From assembly GCF_001425005.1 (NCBI RefSeq), contig NZ_LMDB01000001.1, forward strand, positions 640,339 through 704,338: a DNA stretch of 64,000 bases, in the 5' to 3' direction. The notes under the pieces are model-generated. The model did not search any database. It had not been told where the DNA came from and saw nothing but the letters and a program-made list of their open reading frames with translations. Source of the stretch: Duganella sp. Root336D2 (lineage in GTDB: Bacteria; Pseudomonadota; Gammaproteobacteria; Burkholderiales; Burkholderiaceae_D). Within the stretch, counting starts at the first letter, position 1. Each line of letters opens with the position of its first letter. Below, piece by piece: positions 27,813 to 36,336 of the stretch. Both the position numbers and the translations under genes were made by a program.

Positions 27813-28421
27813 ATGGACCTGGCCAGCCACCAGCGCATCCTGCTTGGCCTGATGCGCGCCACTTACCAGCCCGGCGCCGCCGACGCGCCCTATTACCACC
27901 GCATTGCAGGGTCACCGGACTTGCAGGAAGCGCGCGGCAACGTGCTCTTATGGCGCATCTATGTGCTGGAGCGCACTTGCGTGCTGACAGTCGAATTGCT
28001 GCGCCAGGCCGATTTGCTGGAAGACGCGCTGCAAGCTTTCATCCGGCAGGAAAACATTTCGCCGTTCCGCGAATACCAGCCGCTGGCCTTCCTCGATTTC
28101 CTGGCCGGCCACGAAGACCCGCTGGTGGTGTCGGTATCCCGGTTCGAACTGGCCCTGATGAAGGTGCGCGAAGGAGATCCTTGCCGCTACATGGTGGACT
28201 GGAGCTACGACCCCGCACCGATCCTGCAAGCGCTGGCGCAGCGGGAGGCGCTGCCGGATCGGGCCGAGCCCGACCTGCACCGGACCGAGATCTCGGGCGA
28301 ACTGCCTTACTTGTTCGAGATGAAAAGGCTGGCGCGCGATTCGGCGAACGAGCGAAGCAAATTCCACACGGCCCTGACGCGCGGCAGCCTGTACAAGTCG
28401 ACCGGCGCCACCAGCCAGTAA
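27813..28421 (+). CDS. MNIO partner protein, DUF2063-like by position and fold (inferred)
   Basis: A 202-residue, mainly helical protein. The segment FLAGHEDPLVVSVSRFELAL resembles the motif after which DUF2063/BufC-type partners place their C-terminal recognition domain, but the similarity is weak and I judged it by eye. In characterised MNIO systems such a partner presents the substrate to the oxidase. The ATG at 27813 follows GGAGGTAGAC, which is better than the in-frame ATG at 27801 that would overlap the MNIO stop. Its last 115 bases overlap the C-terminal end of the convergent LysR gene; the tail after about residue 165 could be a non-conserved extension. Confidence 0.75.
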   Translation: MDLASHQRILLGLMRATYQPGAADAPYYHRIAGSPDLQEARGNVLLWRIYVLERTCVLTVELLRQADLLEDALQAFIRQENISPFREYQPLAFLDFLAGHEDPLVVSVSRFELALMKVREGDPCRYMVDWSYDPAPILQALAQREALPDRAEPDLHRTEISGELPYLFEMKRLARDSANERSKFHTALTRGSLYKSTGATSQ

Positions 28422-29209
28422 GCGCGCTCCACGAACACTTCGTCCTGCAGCACCGGCACCAGGCGGCCATCGGTCGCCATATACGGCGGCGCCATCATCA
28501 GGCCCAGGCCGGCGGCGGCGGCTTCGGCCTGCGCCAGCATGCCGGTGCAGCACAGGCGGCGGCGCGGATTCACGCCCAGTTCATCGAGGAAGTTCAGCTC
28601 GTTGCTGGCCAGCCGGTCCTGCACGTAGTCGACAAAGTCGTGCCCTGCCAGGTCGCTGCGCTTCAGGATCGGCGCGTGGCGCGCCAGGTAGTCGGGCGAA
28701 CCGTACACATAGAGGCGGAAGGACGCCAGGCGCGTCACCATATAGCGCCCGGTGTTGGGCGCATCGAGCGTCACGCCAAGATCGGCCTCGCGGCTGGCCA
28801 GGTTGGCGAAGCGCGGCTGCACCAGCAGATCGACCGACAGCTCAGGATAGTCCTGCAGGAACTGCGCCAGCAGCGGCGTGATGAAGCGTACGCCCAGGGC
28901 TTCCGGCACGCCCAGGCGCACCACGCCGCGAATCGCGACTTCGGTGCCGGACAACTGGCCTTGCGCGGCCAGCACCGCGCTTTCCATCGCCTCCGCATGC
29001 GGCAGCACCGCATGCCCCATCTCCGTCAGTTCATAGCCTTCGCGCGAGCGGTCGAACAGCGTGGTGCCCAACTGCTGTTCCAGGCGGTCGATGCGGCGCG
29101 AGACGGTGGTGTGCTCCACCTCCAGCCGGCGCGACGCCCCGGACAGGGTGCCGGAGCGCGCCAGCTCCAGGAAGAAGCGCAGGTCAGTCCATTCGGGCAG
29201 TGTTTTCAT
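28307..29209 (-). CDS. LysR-family transcriptional regulator
   Basis: A 300-residue regulator with a typical N-terminal winged HTH (FFLELARSGTLSGASRRLEV, TVSRRIDRLEQQLGTTLFDR) and a substrate-binding-like effector domain. Length and C-terminus (VDLYRLPRVRAVWNLLRSF) are normal for the family. It is divergent from the alpha/beta hydrolase and Liv operon, the classical arrangement for control of the neighbouring genes, and the 137-base gap contains a palindrome (29250-29265). Its tail overlaps the convergent third gene of the MNIO operon by 115 bases. Confidence 0.9.
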   Translation of the reverse strand: MKTLPEWTDLRFFLELARSGTLSGASRRLEVEHTTVSRRIDRLEQQLGTTLFDRSREGYELTEMGHAVLPHAEAMESAVLAAQGQLSGTEVAIRGVVRLGVPEALGVRFITPLLAQFLQDYPELSVDLLVQPRFANLASREADLGVTLDAPNTGRYMVTRLASFRLYVYGSPDYLARHAPILKRSDLAGHDFVDYVQDRLASNELNFLDELGVNPRRRLCCTGMLAQAEAAAAGLGLMMAPPYMATDGRLVPVLQDEVFVERAYWLVAPVDLYRLPRVRAVWNLLRSFAESRASLFISNK

Positions 29210-29249
29210 GCGGCCTATTGTGCATCATTTTCCCGCCCCGCAGTGCCGC

Positions 29250-29265
29250 TGTGCAAAATTGCACA
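29250..29265. promoter_or_regulatory. CRP-like palindrome TGTGCAAAATTGCACA, second copy
   Basis: Identical over 16 bases to the site at 21397-21412. It lies 40 bases before the LysR start on the minus strand and 81 bases before the hydrolase start on the plus strand. It could be bound by the LysR protein itself or by a global CRP/FNR-type regulator; the recurrence at an unrelated carbohydrate locus favours the latter. Confidence 0.5.
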
Positions 29266-29346
29266 CACAGTGGGCGCCGCCTCCGGTTCCCGCCTTGATG
29301 CATTTCTTGCACACTGCACGCTCCTGCAACGCTGCCCACGAGGACT

Positions 29347-30213
29347 ATGTATTCCGAGATCAGCTACACCAGCGAAGACGGCCTGCGCCTGTATGCGCGC
29401 GACTACCCGGCCGCCAGCGGCCCTGCGCGCCTGCCCGTGATCTGCATCCACGGCCTGACGCGCAATTCCGCCGACTTCGAAGACGTCGCGCCGTGGATCG
29501 CGGCCCAGGGCCGGCGCGTGATCGCCGTCGACGTGCGCGGCCGGGGCAATTCCGAATACGATTCGCAGCCGGACCGCTACACGCCCGTGGTCTACGCCAA
29601 CGACGTGGTCAAGCTGGCGCGCGACCTGGGCATCGAGCGCGCCGTATTCATCGGCACCTCGATGGGAGGCTTGATTACCATGACCCTGGCCTTGCGCAAA
29701 TCGACCCTGATCGCAGCTGCGGTCCTGAACGACGTAGGCCCCACGCTGTCCGAACGCGGCCTGTCGCGCATCCGGGGCTATACCGGCAAGGACGAACAGT
29801 TTACCGGCTGGCGGCAGGCGGCCGATTACATCAGCGGCATCAACGCGGTCGCCTTCCCCCACAATACCGCCCAGGAATGGGAGCGCTGGGCGCGCCGCGC
29901 CTTCCGCGAAGAGCGCGATGGCACGCTGGCCATGCGCTACGACCCGAATATCGCCGTGCCTATCCGCGCCAACAAACTGCGCTCCACGTCGATGGCTGCG
30001 CACTTCGCTTTCCGCCGGCTGGCGCGACGCCGCCCGACCATGCTGATTCGCGGCGCGCTGTCGGACCTGATCGAACCGGCGCAGGCCAATGCGATGCGCG
30101 CAGCAGCCCCGCGCATGCTGTATGCTGAGGTGCCCGGCGTCGGCCACGCGCCGATGCTGTCCGAGCCCGCTGCGCAAGAAGCGCTGCGCAACTTCCTCGC
30201 CAGTGTGGACTGA
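29347..30213 (+). CDS. Alpha/beta hydrolase
   Basis: A 288-residue alpha/beta hydrolase with oxyanion motif CIHGLTRNS, nucleophile Ser105 in IGTSMGG, and late Asp/His motifs LIRGALSDLI and VPGVGHAP. No signal peptide, so cytosolic. It could hydrolyse an ester, lactone or amide brought in by the ABC importer encoded directly downstream: its stop is 3 bases before the binding-protein ATG. Divergent from a LysR regulator, so probably the first gene of a LysR-controlled operon of six genes. Confidence 0.88.
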   Translation: MYSEISYTSEDGLRLYARDYPAASGPARLPVICIHGLTRNSADFEDVAPWIAAQGRRVIAVDVRGRGNSEYDSQPDRYTPVVYANDVVKLARDLGIERAVFIGTSMGGLITMTLALRKSTLIAAAVLNDVGPTLSERGLSRIRGYTGKDEQFTGWRQAADYISGINAVAFPHNTAQEWERWARRAFREERDGTLAMRYDPNIAVPIRANKLRSTSMAAHFAFRRLARRRPTMLIRGALSDLIEPAQANAMRAAAPRMLYAEVPGVGHAPMLSEPAAQEALRNFLASVD

Positions 30214-30216
30214 TTG

Positions 30217-31389
30217 ATGAAAAAACTGATTTCCCTGGCGCTCGCCCTGGCGCCGCTCGCGGCCACAGGACAGGAACTCAAAGTCGCACTCATCGCCGGG
30301 AAAACCGGCATCCTCGAGCCATACGCCAAGGAAACCGAGGCCGGCTTCATGATGGGCCTTGAGTACCTGACCAACGGCAGGATGGAGATCAACGGGCGCA
30401 AACTGAAAGTCCTGGTCAAGGACGACCAGAGCAAGCCGGACCAGGGCCGCACCCTGCTGGCCGAGGCCTATGGCGACGACAAGGTCGATATAGCTGTCGG
30501 CACCAGCTCCTCCGGCTCGGCCATCGCCATGCTGCCCATCGCGGCGGAGTACAAGAAGATCCTGATCGTGGAACCTGCAGTGGCCGACGCGATCACCGGC
30601 GCAAAATGGAACAAATACATCTTCCGCACCGCCCGCAATTCCATGCAGGACGGCCTGGCCGCGGCCTCCACGTTCAAGCAAGGCAGCGTCGCCTTCCTGG
30701 CGCAGGACTATGCTTTCGGCAAGGATGCCGTGGCGGCCGCGCGTGAAGCGCTCCAGCTGACCGGATCCAAAGCCAACATCGTGCACGAGGAATTCGCGCC
30801 GCAGAATGCGACCGATTTCACCGCTTCGGCGCAGCGCCTGTTCGACAAGCTGAAGGATGCGCCGCCGCCGCGCGTGCTGCAGATCATCTGGGCCGGTCCC
30901 AACCCGATGAACAAGATCGCCGACATGAAGCCGGAGCGCTACGGCATCACACTGGCGCCGGGCGGCAATATCCTGCCGGTGCTGAAGACCTGGAAGTCGT
31001 TCGGCGGCACCGAAGGCACGATCTATTACTACTACGACTTTCCGAAAAATAAAATGAACGACTGGTTCGTGGCCGAACACCGGAAACGCTACGGGAAACC
31101 GCCGGATATGTTCACGGCAGGCGGCTTCACGGCAGCCAGCGCGGTCTACACCGCCCTTGCCAAGACCGGCGGCGGCGATACGCAGAAGATGATCGCCGCC
31201 ATGGAGGGCATGGAGTTCGACACCCCCAAGGGGAAAATGAGCTTCCGCAAGGACGACCACCAGGCCATGCAGCCGATGTACCACTTCCGCATCAGGAAGG
31301 ACCAGAAGACCGAATGGGACTTGCTGGAACTGGTGCGCGAGATTCCGGCCTCCGAGTTGCCGGTCCCAATCAAGAACAAGCGGCGTTGA
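30217..31389 (+). CDS. Liv-type ABC transporter substrate-binding protein
   Basis: A 390-residue periplasmic binding protein of the branched-chain amino acid/amide type (Peripla_BP_6). The N-terminus MKKLISLALALAPLAATGQE is a signal peptide with no lipobox. The mature protein starts with LKVALIAGKTGILEPYAKET and has the two-lobe pattern, e.g. VDIAVGTSSSGSAIAMLPIA. I use the ATG at 30217; a TTG directly before it is also in frame. Ligand is unknown: homologues bind amino acids, urea, amides or aromatic acids. The hydrolase upstream suggests an ester or amide compound. Confidence 0.88.
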   Translation: MKKLISLALALAPLAATGQELKVALIAGKTGILEPYAKETEAGFMMGLEYLTNGRMEINGRKLKVLVKDDQSKPDQGRTLLAEAYGDDKVDIAVGTSSSGSAIAMLPIAAEYKKILIVEPAVADAITGAKWNKYIFRTARNSMQDGLAAASTFKQGSVAFLAQDYAFGKDAVAAAREALQLTGSKANIVHEEFAPQNATDFTASAQRLFDKLKDAPPPRVLQIIWAGPNPMNKIADMKPERYGITLAPGGNILPVLKTWKSFGGTEGTIYYYYDFPKNKMNDWFVAEHRKRYGKPPDMFTAGGFTAASAVYTALAKTGGGDTQKMIAAMEGMEFDTPKGKMSFRKDDHQAMQPMYHFRIRKDQKTEWDLLELVREIPASELPVPIKNKRR

Positions 31390-31393
31390 CCTG

Positions 31394-32152
31394 ATGACTC
31401 CATTGCTGTCCACACGCGGGCTGACTATCCGCTTCGGCGGCCACACGGCCGTTGACAACGTCAGCGCCGATTTCCATGCGGGCCAGTTGACGGTGATCGT
31501 CGGCCCGAACGGCGCCGGCAAGACGACTTATTTCAACCTGATGTCGGGGCAGTTGCCGGCCACCAGCGGCCGGGTGCTGCTGCGCGGCGAAGATATCACG
31601 CGCAGCGGCCCGGCGTCCCGGACCCGCAAAGGCATCGGCCGCGCCTTCCAGCTCACCAACCTGTTCCCTCATCTTTGCGTCCACGAGAACGTACGATTGG
31701 CGGTACAGGCGCGCGCCAACGCCGGCATGAAGCTGTGGTCGATCTGGTCCAGCCACAAGGAGCTGATCGAGCGCTCCGACCATTACCTGGCACGCGTGTC
31801 GCTCGCTGCGCGGCGCGATACGCCGGTGGCGGCGCTGTCGCACGGCGACAAGCGCAAGCTGGAAGTGGCCATCATGCTCGCCCTGGAGCCGGAAGTGATG
31901 ATGTTCGACGAACCGACCGCCGGCATGAGCGTGGACGAAGTGCCGGTGGTGCTGGACCTGATCCACCAGGTGAAGGCGGAGCGCAACAAGGCTGTGCTGC
32001 TGGTCGAGCACAAGATGGACGTAGTGCGCGCGCTGGCCGACCGCATCATCGTACTGCACAACGGCGCCCTGGTGGCCGATGGCGAACCGGCCACGGTCAT
32101 GTCCTCGGCCATCGTGCAGGAAGCTTACCTGGGAACCGCTAGCCATGACTGA
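31394..32152 (+). CDS. Liv-type ABC transporter ATP-binding protein (LivG-like)
   Basis: A 252-residue ATPase: Walker A GPNGAGKTTYFNLMSGQLPA, signature LSHGDKRKLEVAIMLAL (His-Gly-Asp instead of Gly-Gly-Gln, common in LivG), Walker B VMMFDEPTAGM and the switch His in VLLVEHKMD. It works with the following LivF-like ATPase to drive the LivH/LivM permease. It starts 4 bases after the binding-protein stop and overlaps the next gene by 8 bases. Confidence 0.92.
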   Translation: MTPLLSTRGLTIRFGGHTAVDNVSADFHAGQLTVIVGPNGAGKTTYFNLMSGQLPATSGRVLLRGEDITRSGPASRTRKGIGRAFQLTNLFPHLCVHENVRLAVQARANAGMKLWSIWSSHKELIERSDHYLARVSLAARRDTPVAALSHGDKRKLEVAIMLALEPEVMMFDEPTAGMSVDEVPVVLDLIHQVKAERNKAVLLVEHKMDVVRALADRIIVLHNGALVADGEPATVMSSAIVQEAYLGTASHD

Positions 32153-32867
32153 CGCCCTGCTCAAACTATCCGGCGTGCACACGCACATCGGCGAATACCA
32201 CATCCTGCAAGGCGTCGACCTGGCCGTGCCGCGCGGTGGGCTGGCAGTCCTGCTGGGCCGCAATGGAGCCGGCAAGACCACCACGCTGCGTACCATCATG
32301 GGCCTGTGGCAGGCCAGCGCCGGCAAAGTCGAATTCCATGGCCGCGACATCAGCAAGCTGCGCACGCCCGACATCGCGCAGGCCGGCATCGCCTACGTAC
32401 CGGAATCGATGGCCGTGTTCAGCGAGCTGACAGTACGCGAAAACCTCTACCTTGCTGCGCGCAGCGGCCCAATGGATACCGCGCGCCTGGAATGGATTTT
32501 TTCGTTCTTCCCCGCACTGAAGAAGTTCTGGAATTACCCGGCCGGCAACCTGTCCGGCGGCCAGAAGCAGATGGTGGCCATCGCGCGCGCCATTATCGAA
32601 CCGCGCGAACTGCTGCTGATCGACGAGCCGACCAAGGGCCTGGCCCCCGCCATCATACAAAGCCTGGCCGATGCGATGCGTCAGCTCAAGGGCCAGGCCA
32701 CGGTGCTGCTGGTCGAACAGAATTTCAACTTTGTACGCCAGCTCGGCGACACCGTGGCCGTGATGGACGACGGCCGCATCGTCCACAGCGGTTCCATGGC
32801 CGAACTGGCTGCCGACCGCGCCCTGCAAGAGCGCTTGCTCGGCCTGGCCCTCGATTCACACCAATAA
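32145..32867 (+). CDS. Liv-type ABC transporter ATP-binding protein (LivF-like)
   Basis: A 240-residue ATPase with Walker A GRNGAGKTTTLRTIMGLW, signature NLSGGQKQMVAIARAII, Walker B ELLLIDEPTKGLAP and switch His region VLLVEQNFNF, where the usual His is Gln, a substitution common in LivF proteins. The ATG at 32145 overlaps the LivG stop (ATGACTGA), so the start is set by translational coupling; an in-frame ATG at 32079 is internal to LivG. Confidence 0.92.
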   Translation: MTDALLKLSGVHTHIGEYHILQGVDLAVPRGGLAVLLGRNGAGKTTTLRTIMGLWQASAGKVEFHGRDISKLRTPDIAQAGIAYVPESMAVFSELTVRENLYLAARSGPMDTARLEWIFSFFPALKKFWNYPAGNLSGGQKQMVAIARAIIEPRELLLIDEPTKGLAPAIIQSLADAMRQLKGQATVLLVEQNFNFVRQLGDTVAVMDDGRIVHSGSMAELAADRALQERLLGLALDSHQ

Positions 32868-32881
32868 GGAGTCGTTCGACA

Positions 32882-33856
32882 ATGCCTACGGTCCCGCGCG
32901 ACTACATTCCCATGCTGCTGGTGCCGGTCCTGATGCTGGCCATGCTGCCGCTGGTGGGCAGCATGCCGACCTGGATCACGCTCACCGTGGCCGGGCTGGC
33001 GATGGGGATGATGATCTTCATCATGTCCAGCGGCCTGACCCTGGTGTTCGGCCTGATGGACGTGCTCAATTTCGGCCACGGCGCCTTCGTTTCCGTCGGC
33101 GCCTTCGCCGCCACCCTGGTACTGGTGCCGATGCAAGGCTGGATGGAGGCCGATTCGCTCGCCATGAACCTCGCTGCGCTCGGCCTGGCAATAGCGATGG
33201 CGATGGCCGTGACCGCGGCACTGGGCCTGGTCTTTGAGCGCATCATCATCATGCCGGTCTACGGCCAGCACCTGAAGCAGATCCTGGTCACCATGGGCGG
33301 CATGATCGTGGTTGAGCAATTGATCCACGTCGTCTGGGGCGCCGACCATAAACCAATGCCGCTGCCAACCGCCCTGCGCGGGGCCTTTGTATTGGGCGAT
33401 GCCGCCATCGAAAAGTACCGCCTGCTGGCCGTCGCCGTCGGCATCCTGGTATTCATTGCACTGACACTGGTACTGAACCGCACCAAGCTAGGTTTGCTGA
33501 TACGCGCCGGCGTCGAAAATGGCGAAATGGTCGAAGCACTTGGCTACCGCATCCGCCGCCTGTTCGTGGCGGTGTTTGCAGCCGGCTCCGCACTGGCCGG
33601 CCTGGGCGGCGTGATGTGGGGCCTGTACAAGGAAACGCTGACCGCCTCCATGGGCGGTGAAGTGATGGTCATGGTCTTCATCACCATCATTATTGGCGGC
33701 CTCGGTTCGGTCGGAGGCTGCTTCATCGGCGCGCTGCTGATGGCGCTGAGCGCCAACTACGCCGGCTTCCTGGCGCCCAAACTGGCGCTCGTGTCCCATA
33801 TCGTGCTGATGATCGCCATCCTGATGTGGCGTCCCGCCGGCCTGTCGAGGAAATGA
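32882..33856 (+). CDS. Liv-type ABC permease (LivH-like)
   Basis: A 324-residue inner-membrane permease with about eight hydrophobic segments. The family signature SGLTLVFGLMDVLNFGHGAF lies near residues 50-70 and GGLGSVGGCFIGALL near the C-terminus. An AAGGAGTCG ribosome site precedes the ATG at 32882. Longer upstream reading in this frame runs antiparallel through LivF and is not coding. It forms a heterodimeric channel with the LivM-like protein encoded 1 base downstream. Confidence 0.92.
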   Translation: MPTVPRDYIPMLLVPVLMLAMLPLVGSMPTWITLTVAGLAMGMMIFIMSSGLTLVFGLMDVLNFGHGAFVSVGAFAATLVLVPMQGWMEADSLAMNLAALGLAIAMAMAVTAALGLVFERIIIMPVYGQHLKQILVTMGGMIVVEQLIHVVWGADHKPMPLPTALRGAFVLGDAAIEKYRLLAVAVGILVFIALTLVLNRTKLGLLIRAGVENGEMVEALGYRIRRLFVAVFAAGSALAGLGGVMWGLYKETLTASMGGEVMVMVFITIIIGGLGSVGGCFIGALLMALSANYAGFLAPKLALVSHIVLMIAILMWRPAGLSRK

Positions 33857-33857
33857 A

Positions 33858-34925
33858 ATGCTGAACTCCCTGCTCTCCGGCGACCTGCCGCGCAGCCGAA
33901 CCTTGTCCATACTGCTGCTCGTGGTCGTACTGGGGCTCGCGCTGGCGCCCTTCATCACCAGCGGCGCGCGCCCGCTCAACACCGCCGCCACCATTTGCAT
34001 CTACATCGTGCTGGTAGCCTCGTACGACCTGTTGATCGGTTACACTGGCATCGTGTCCTTCGCACATACCATGTTCTTCGGCATTGGCGCCTACGGCGTC
34101 GGGCTCGGGTTCGACAGCCCGACGCCAGCCTGGGGCGCCATGGCGCTGGGCCTTGTCGCGGCGCTGGCATTGACGCTGGTCATGGCTCTCATCATCGGCC
34201 TGTTTGCTCTGCGCGTGCGCGCCATCTTCTACGCCATGATTACACTGGCGGTGGCGTCTTCGTTTGCCGTCCTGGCATCGCAGATGTCTGGATGGACCGG
34301 CGGCGAAGACGGCAAGACTTTCGACGTGCCCGACCTGCTATCGCCGGCCAACGAGTTCGGCGAATTCATGGGGCGCATCGTGGACGGCAAGGTGCTGACC
34401 TACTACATCGTGTTTGTCTGCGCGGTGCTGATCTTCCTGGCCCTGCTGCGGGTGGTGAACTCGCCGTTCGGGCGCGTGCTGCAGGCCATCCGCGAAAATG
34501 AATTCCGTGCCGAAGCGCTGGGCTACCGCACCGTGGTGTACCGCATCGCCGCCAACTGCATTGGCGCGGTCGCCGCGGCATTGGCCGGCGCTCTGATGGC
34601 GCTGTGGTTGCGCTACGTCGGCCCCAGGACCACGCTGGGCTTTGAAGTGATGACCGACATCCTGCTGATCGTCGTCATCGGCGGCATGGGCACCCTGTAT
34701 GGCTCGGTGATCGGCGCCGCCCTGTTCATCCTGGCGAATAATTACCTCAAGTCCCTGATGGCGCAAGCAGCGGGTGCCGTGGCCGGCGTGCCGTTGCTGG
34801 AAGCGGCCCTGCATCCGGATCGCTGGCTGCTGTGGCTTGGCATCCTGTTCATCCTGGCCATCTACTTCTTCCCCAGCGGGATTGTCGGGAAATTCAGGCA
34901 GAAGGCAGCCCGGCAAGGTACTTAG
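33858..34925 (+). CDS. Liv-type ABC permease (LivM-like)
   Basis: A 355-residue permease with multiple hydrophobic segments. The LivM signature YDLLIGYTGIVSFAHTMFFG lies near residues 56-75; VIGGMGTLYGSVIGAALFIL is near the C-terminus. It completes the five-component Liv importer (binding protein, G, F, H, M). Its last 32 bases overlap the end of the convergent solute-binding protein gene. Confidence 0.92.
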   Translation: MLNSLLSGDLPRSRTLSILLLVVVLGLALAPFITSGARPLNTAATICIYIVLVASYDLLIGYTGIVSFAHTMFFGIGAYGVGLGFDSPTPAWGAMALGLVAALALTLVMALIIGLFALRVRAIFYAMITLAVASSFAVLASQMSGWTGGEDGKTFDVPDLLSPANEFGEFMGRIVDGKVLTYYIVFVCAVLIFLALLRVVNSPFGRVLQAIRENEFRAEALGYRTVVYRIAANCIGAVAAALAGALMALWLRYVGPRTTLGFEVMTDILLIVVIGGMGTLYGSVIGAALFILANNYLKSLMAQAAGAVAGVPLLEAALHPDRWLLWLGILFILAIYFFPSGIVGKFRQKAARQGT

Positions 34926-35685
34926 CCAGAAGAGCATCGGCCTTGCCGCTGCTGCGCAATTCATGTACCGCGCGCCGCAACTCCGTCGCCAGCGCTTCAT
35001 CGGCGTTATGGCGACTCAGGTGCAGGTGGATTTCACGCGATTGCACCGCCAGCGTGGCCCCCAGCCGCGCACGCGGCACGCCCAGCAGGCGCATGGCGTG
35101 GAAGAGCGCCAGGCGGGTACCGATCGATGCATCGAGCCGGCCTTCCAGCAGCATGCGTACACCCTGCAGCTGGTCGGTAATTTCGTGCTTGCGGTATTCG
35201 CGGTCGTCCAGGAAGGCGGCGCCGTAATCCGAGCCGCGCAGCATGCCCACCGTGCGGCCCCGCAGGTCCTGCAAGCCTTCCAGCTTGACGCCCGCGCGGC
35301 CGATGGCGATGACTTCCGTGGTCCACAGCATGCCCATGGGTTCGGCCGTCCCCGCAATGGCGGAATTTGATGTCGCGATCATCAGGTCGGCCTCGCCCGA
35401 ACGCAGCATGGCGACGGCGCGGGCGTACGGGGCGACAGTGATTTCGATCTGGCGCTGCGACTCGCGGCCGATCAACTCAATGGCTTCCACGAAAAGGCCG
35501 GTCTTGCGGCCGCTCGCGTCAAGCATGGCGAAAGGAGCTATGGCCAAGGCCACGGCGCGCAATGGCCGCGGCTTGGCGACAGCGCGCAGCGGCCAGCTTG
35601 CCGCCGCCATTGCAGCAAAAGAAGCGGCAGCGCCGGACCAGCGGGCCATGCGGCCCAGCCAGCGCCGGCGCTGCGCCGCTTTCAT
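34894..35685 (-). CDS. Periplasmic solute-binding protein, family 3-like, orphan
   Basis: A 263-residue exported protein. The N-terminus (MKAAQRRRWLGRMARWSGAA, then a hydrophobic Ala-rich run ending AVA) is a signal peptide. The body resembles SBP_bac_3 proteins: GLFVEAIELIGRESQRQIEI, RSGEADLMIATSNSAIAG and LRGRTVGMLRGSDYG. No permease or ATPase is adjacent on the strand, so it may act as a sensor or share another importer. It ends tail-to-tail with livM (32-base overlap), and lies 3 bases downstream of the glutathione transferase gene, probably co-transcribed. Confidence 0.82.
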   Translation of the reverse strand: MKAAQRRRWLGRMARWSGAAASFAAMAAASWPLRAVAKPRPLRAVALAIAPFAMLDASGRKTGLFVEAIELIGRESQRQIEITVAPYARAVAMLRSGEADLMIATSNSAIAGTAEPMGMLWTTEVIAIGRAGVKLEGLQDLRGRTVGMLRGSDYGAAFLDDREYRKHEITDQLQGVRMLLEGRLDASIGTRLALFHAMRLLGVPRARLGATLAVQSREIHLHLSRHNADEALATELRRAVHELRSSGKADALLAKYLAGLPSA

Positions 35686-35688
35686 CGC

Positions 35689-36312
35689 TCAGGCCCCGGC
35701 AGTGGCGCTTGGACGCTCGGCGATGCGGTCGCGCCAGGCCTGCAAGTGCGCCAGACCGTAGTCGGACGGACGGAATTTCATCAGCCCGCGCGCAAACTCG
35801 ATTGCGCAAAAACCGGTGATGTCGGCAATCGTGAAACGCTGCCCCGCCACGAAGGGCTGCCTGGCCAGCACGCCGTCCAGCCACTTCGCGTTCTCACGGA
35901 ACTTCTCGCCCTGCGATGCGCCGAAATCCGGGAACTGGGGATTCTCGATCGGCGCAAAGCCGGGATGCGAGTGGCGGATGCTGTTGGCCGCGATGGCAAA
36001 CAGGTGCAGTTCCATGCGACGGTCGGCCATTTCGATGAAGGCACGCTCCTCGGCGCCCTCTCCCATGAGGTTCGGCGCCGGATGCAGGCCTTCCAGGTAG
36101 GTGCAGATGGCGCGCGTTTCGCACAGGATGCGGCCGTCGTCCAGCTCCAGCGCCGGCACGCGGCCGAATGGGTTCACCGCCAGGTAAGCGTCGCCGCGAT
36201 GTTCGCCCTTGCCCAGGTCGACCGCTTGCGAATCCAGTTCGATGCCCTTTTCCGCCATGAACATGGCGACGCGGCGCGGATTGGGGGCACGGGGGGCGGT
36301 GTACAGCTTCAT
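35689..36312 (-). CDS. Glutathione S-transferase family protein
   Basis: A 207-residue GST: an N-terminal thioredoxin-like domain beginning MKLYTAPRAPNPRRVAMFMA, with NPFGRVPALEL and the glutathione-contact region GRILCETRAICTYLE, then a helical C-terminal domain with RFTIADITGFCAIEFARG. The ATG at 36312 is preceded by GGAGACTTG; a TTG one codon earlier is also possible. It follows a second GST gene by 24 bases on the same strand, and the two are not close copies. Confidence 0.9.
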   Translation of the reverse strand: MKLYTAPRAPNPRRVAMFMAEKGIELDSQAVDLGKGEHRGDAYLAVNPFGRVPALELDDGRILCETRAICTYLEGLHPAPNLMGEGAEERAFIEMADRRMELHLFAIAANSIRHSHPGFAPIENPQFPDFGASQGEKFRENAKWLDGVLARQPFVAGQRFTIADITGFCAIEFARGLMKFRPSDYGLAHLQAWRDRIAERPSATAGA

Positions 36313-36336
36313 CAAGTCTCCTTTTGCTTCAATTAA

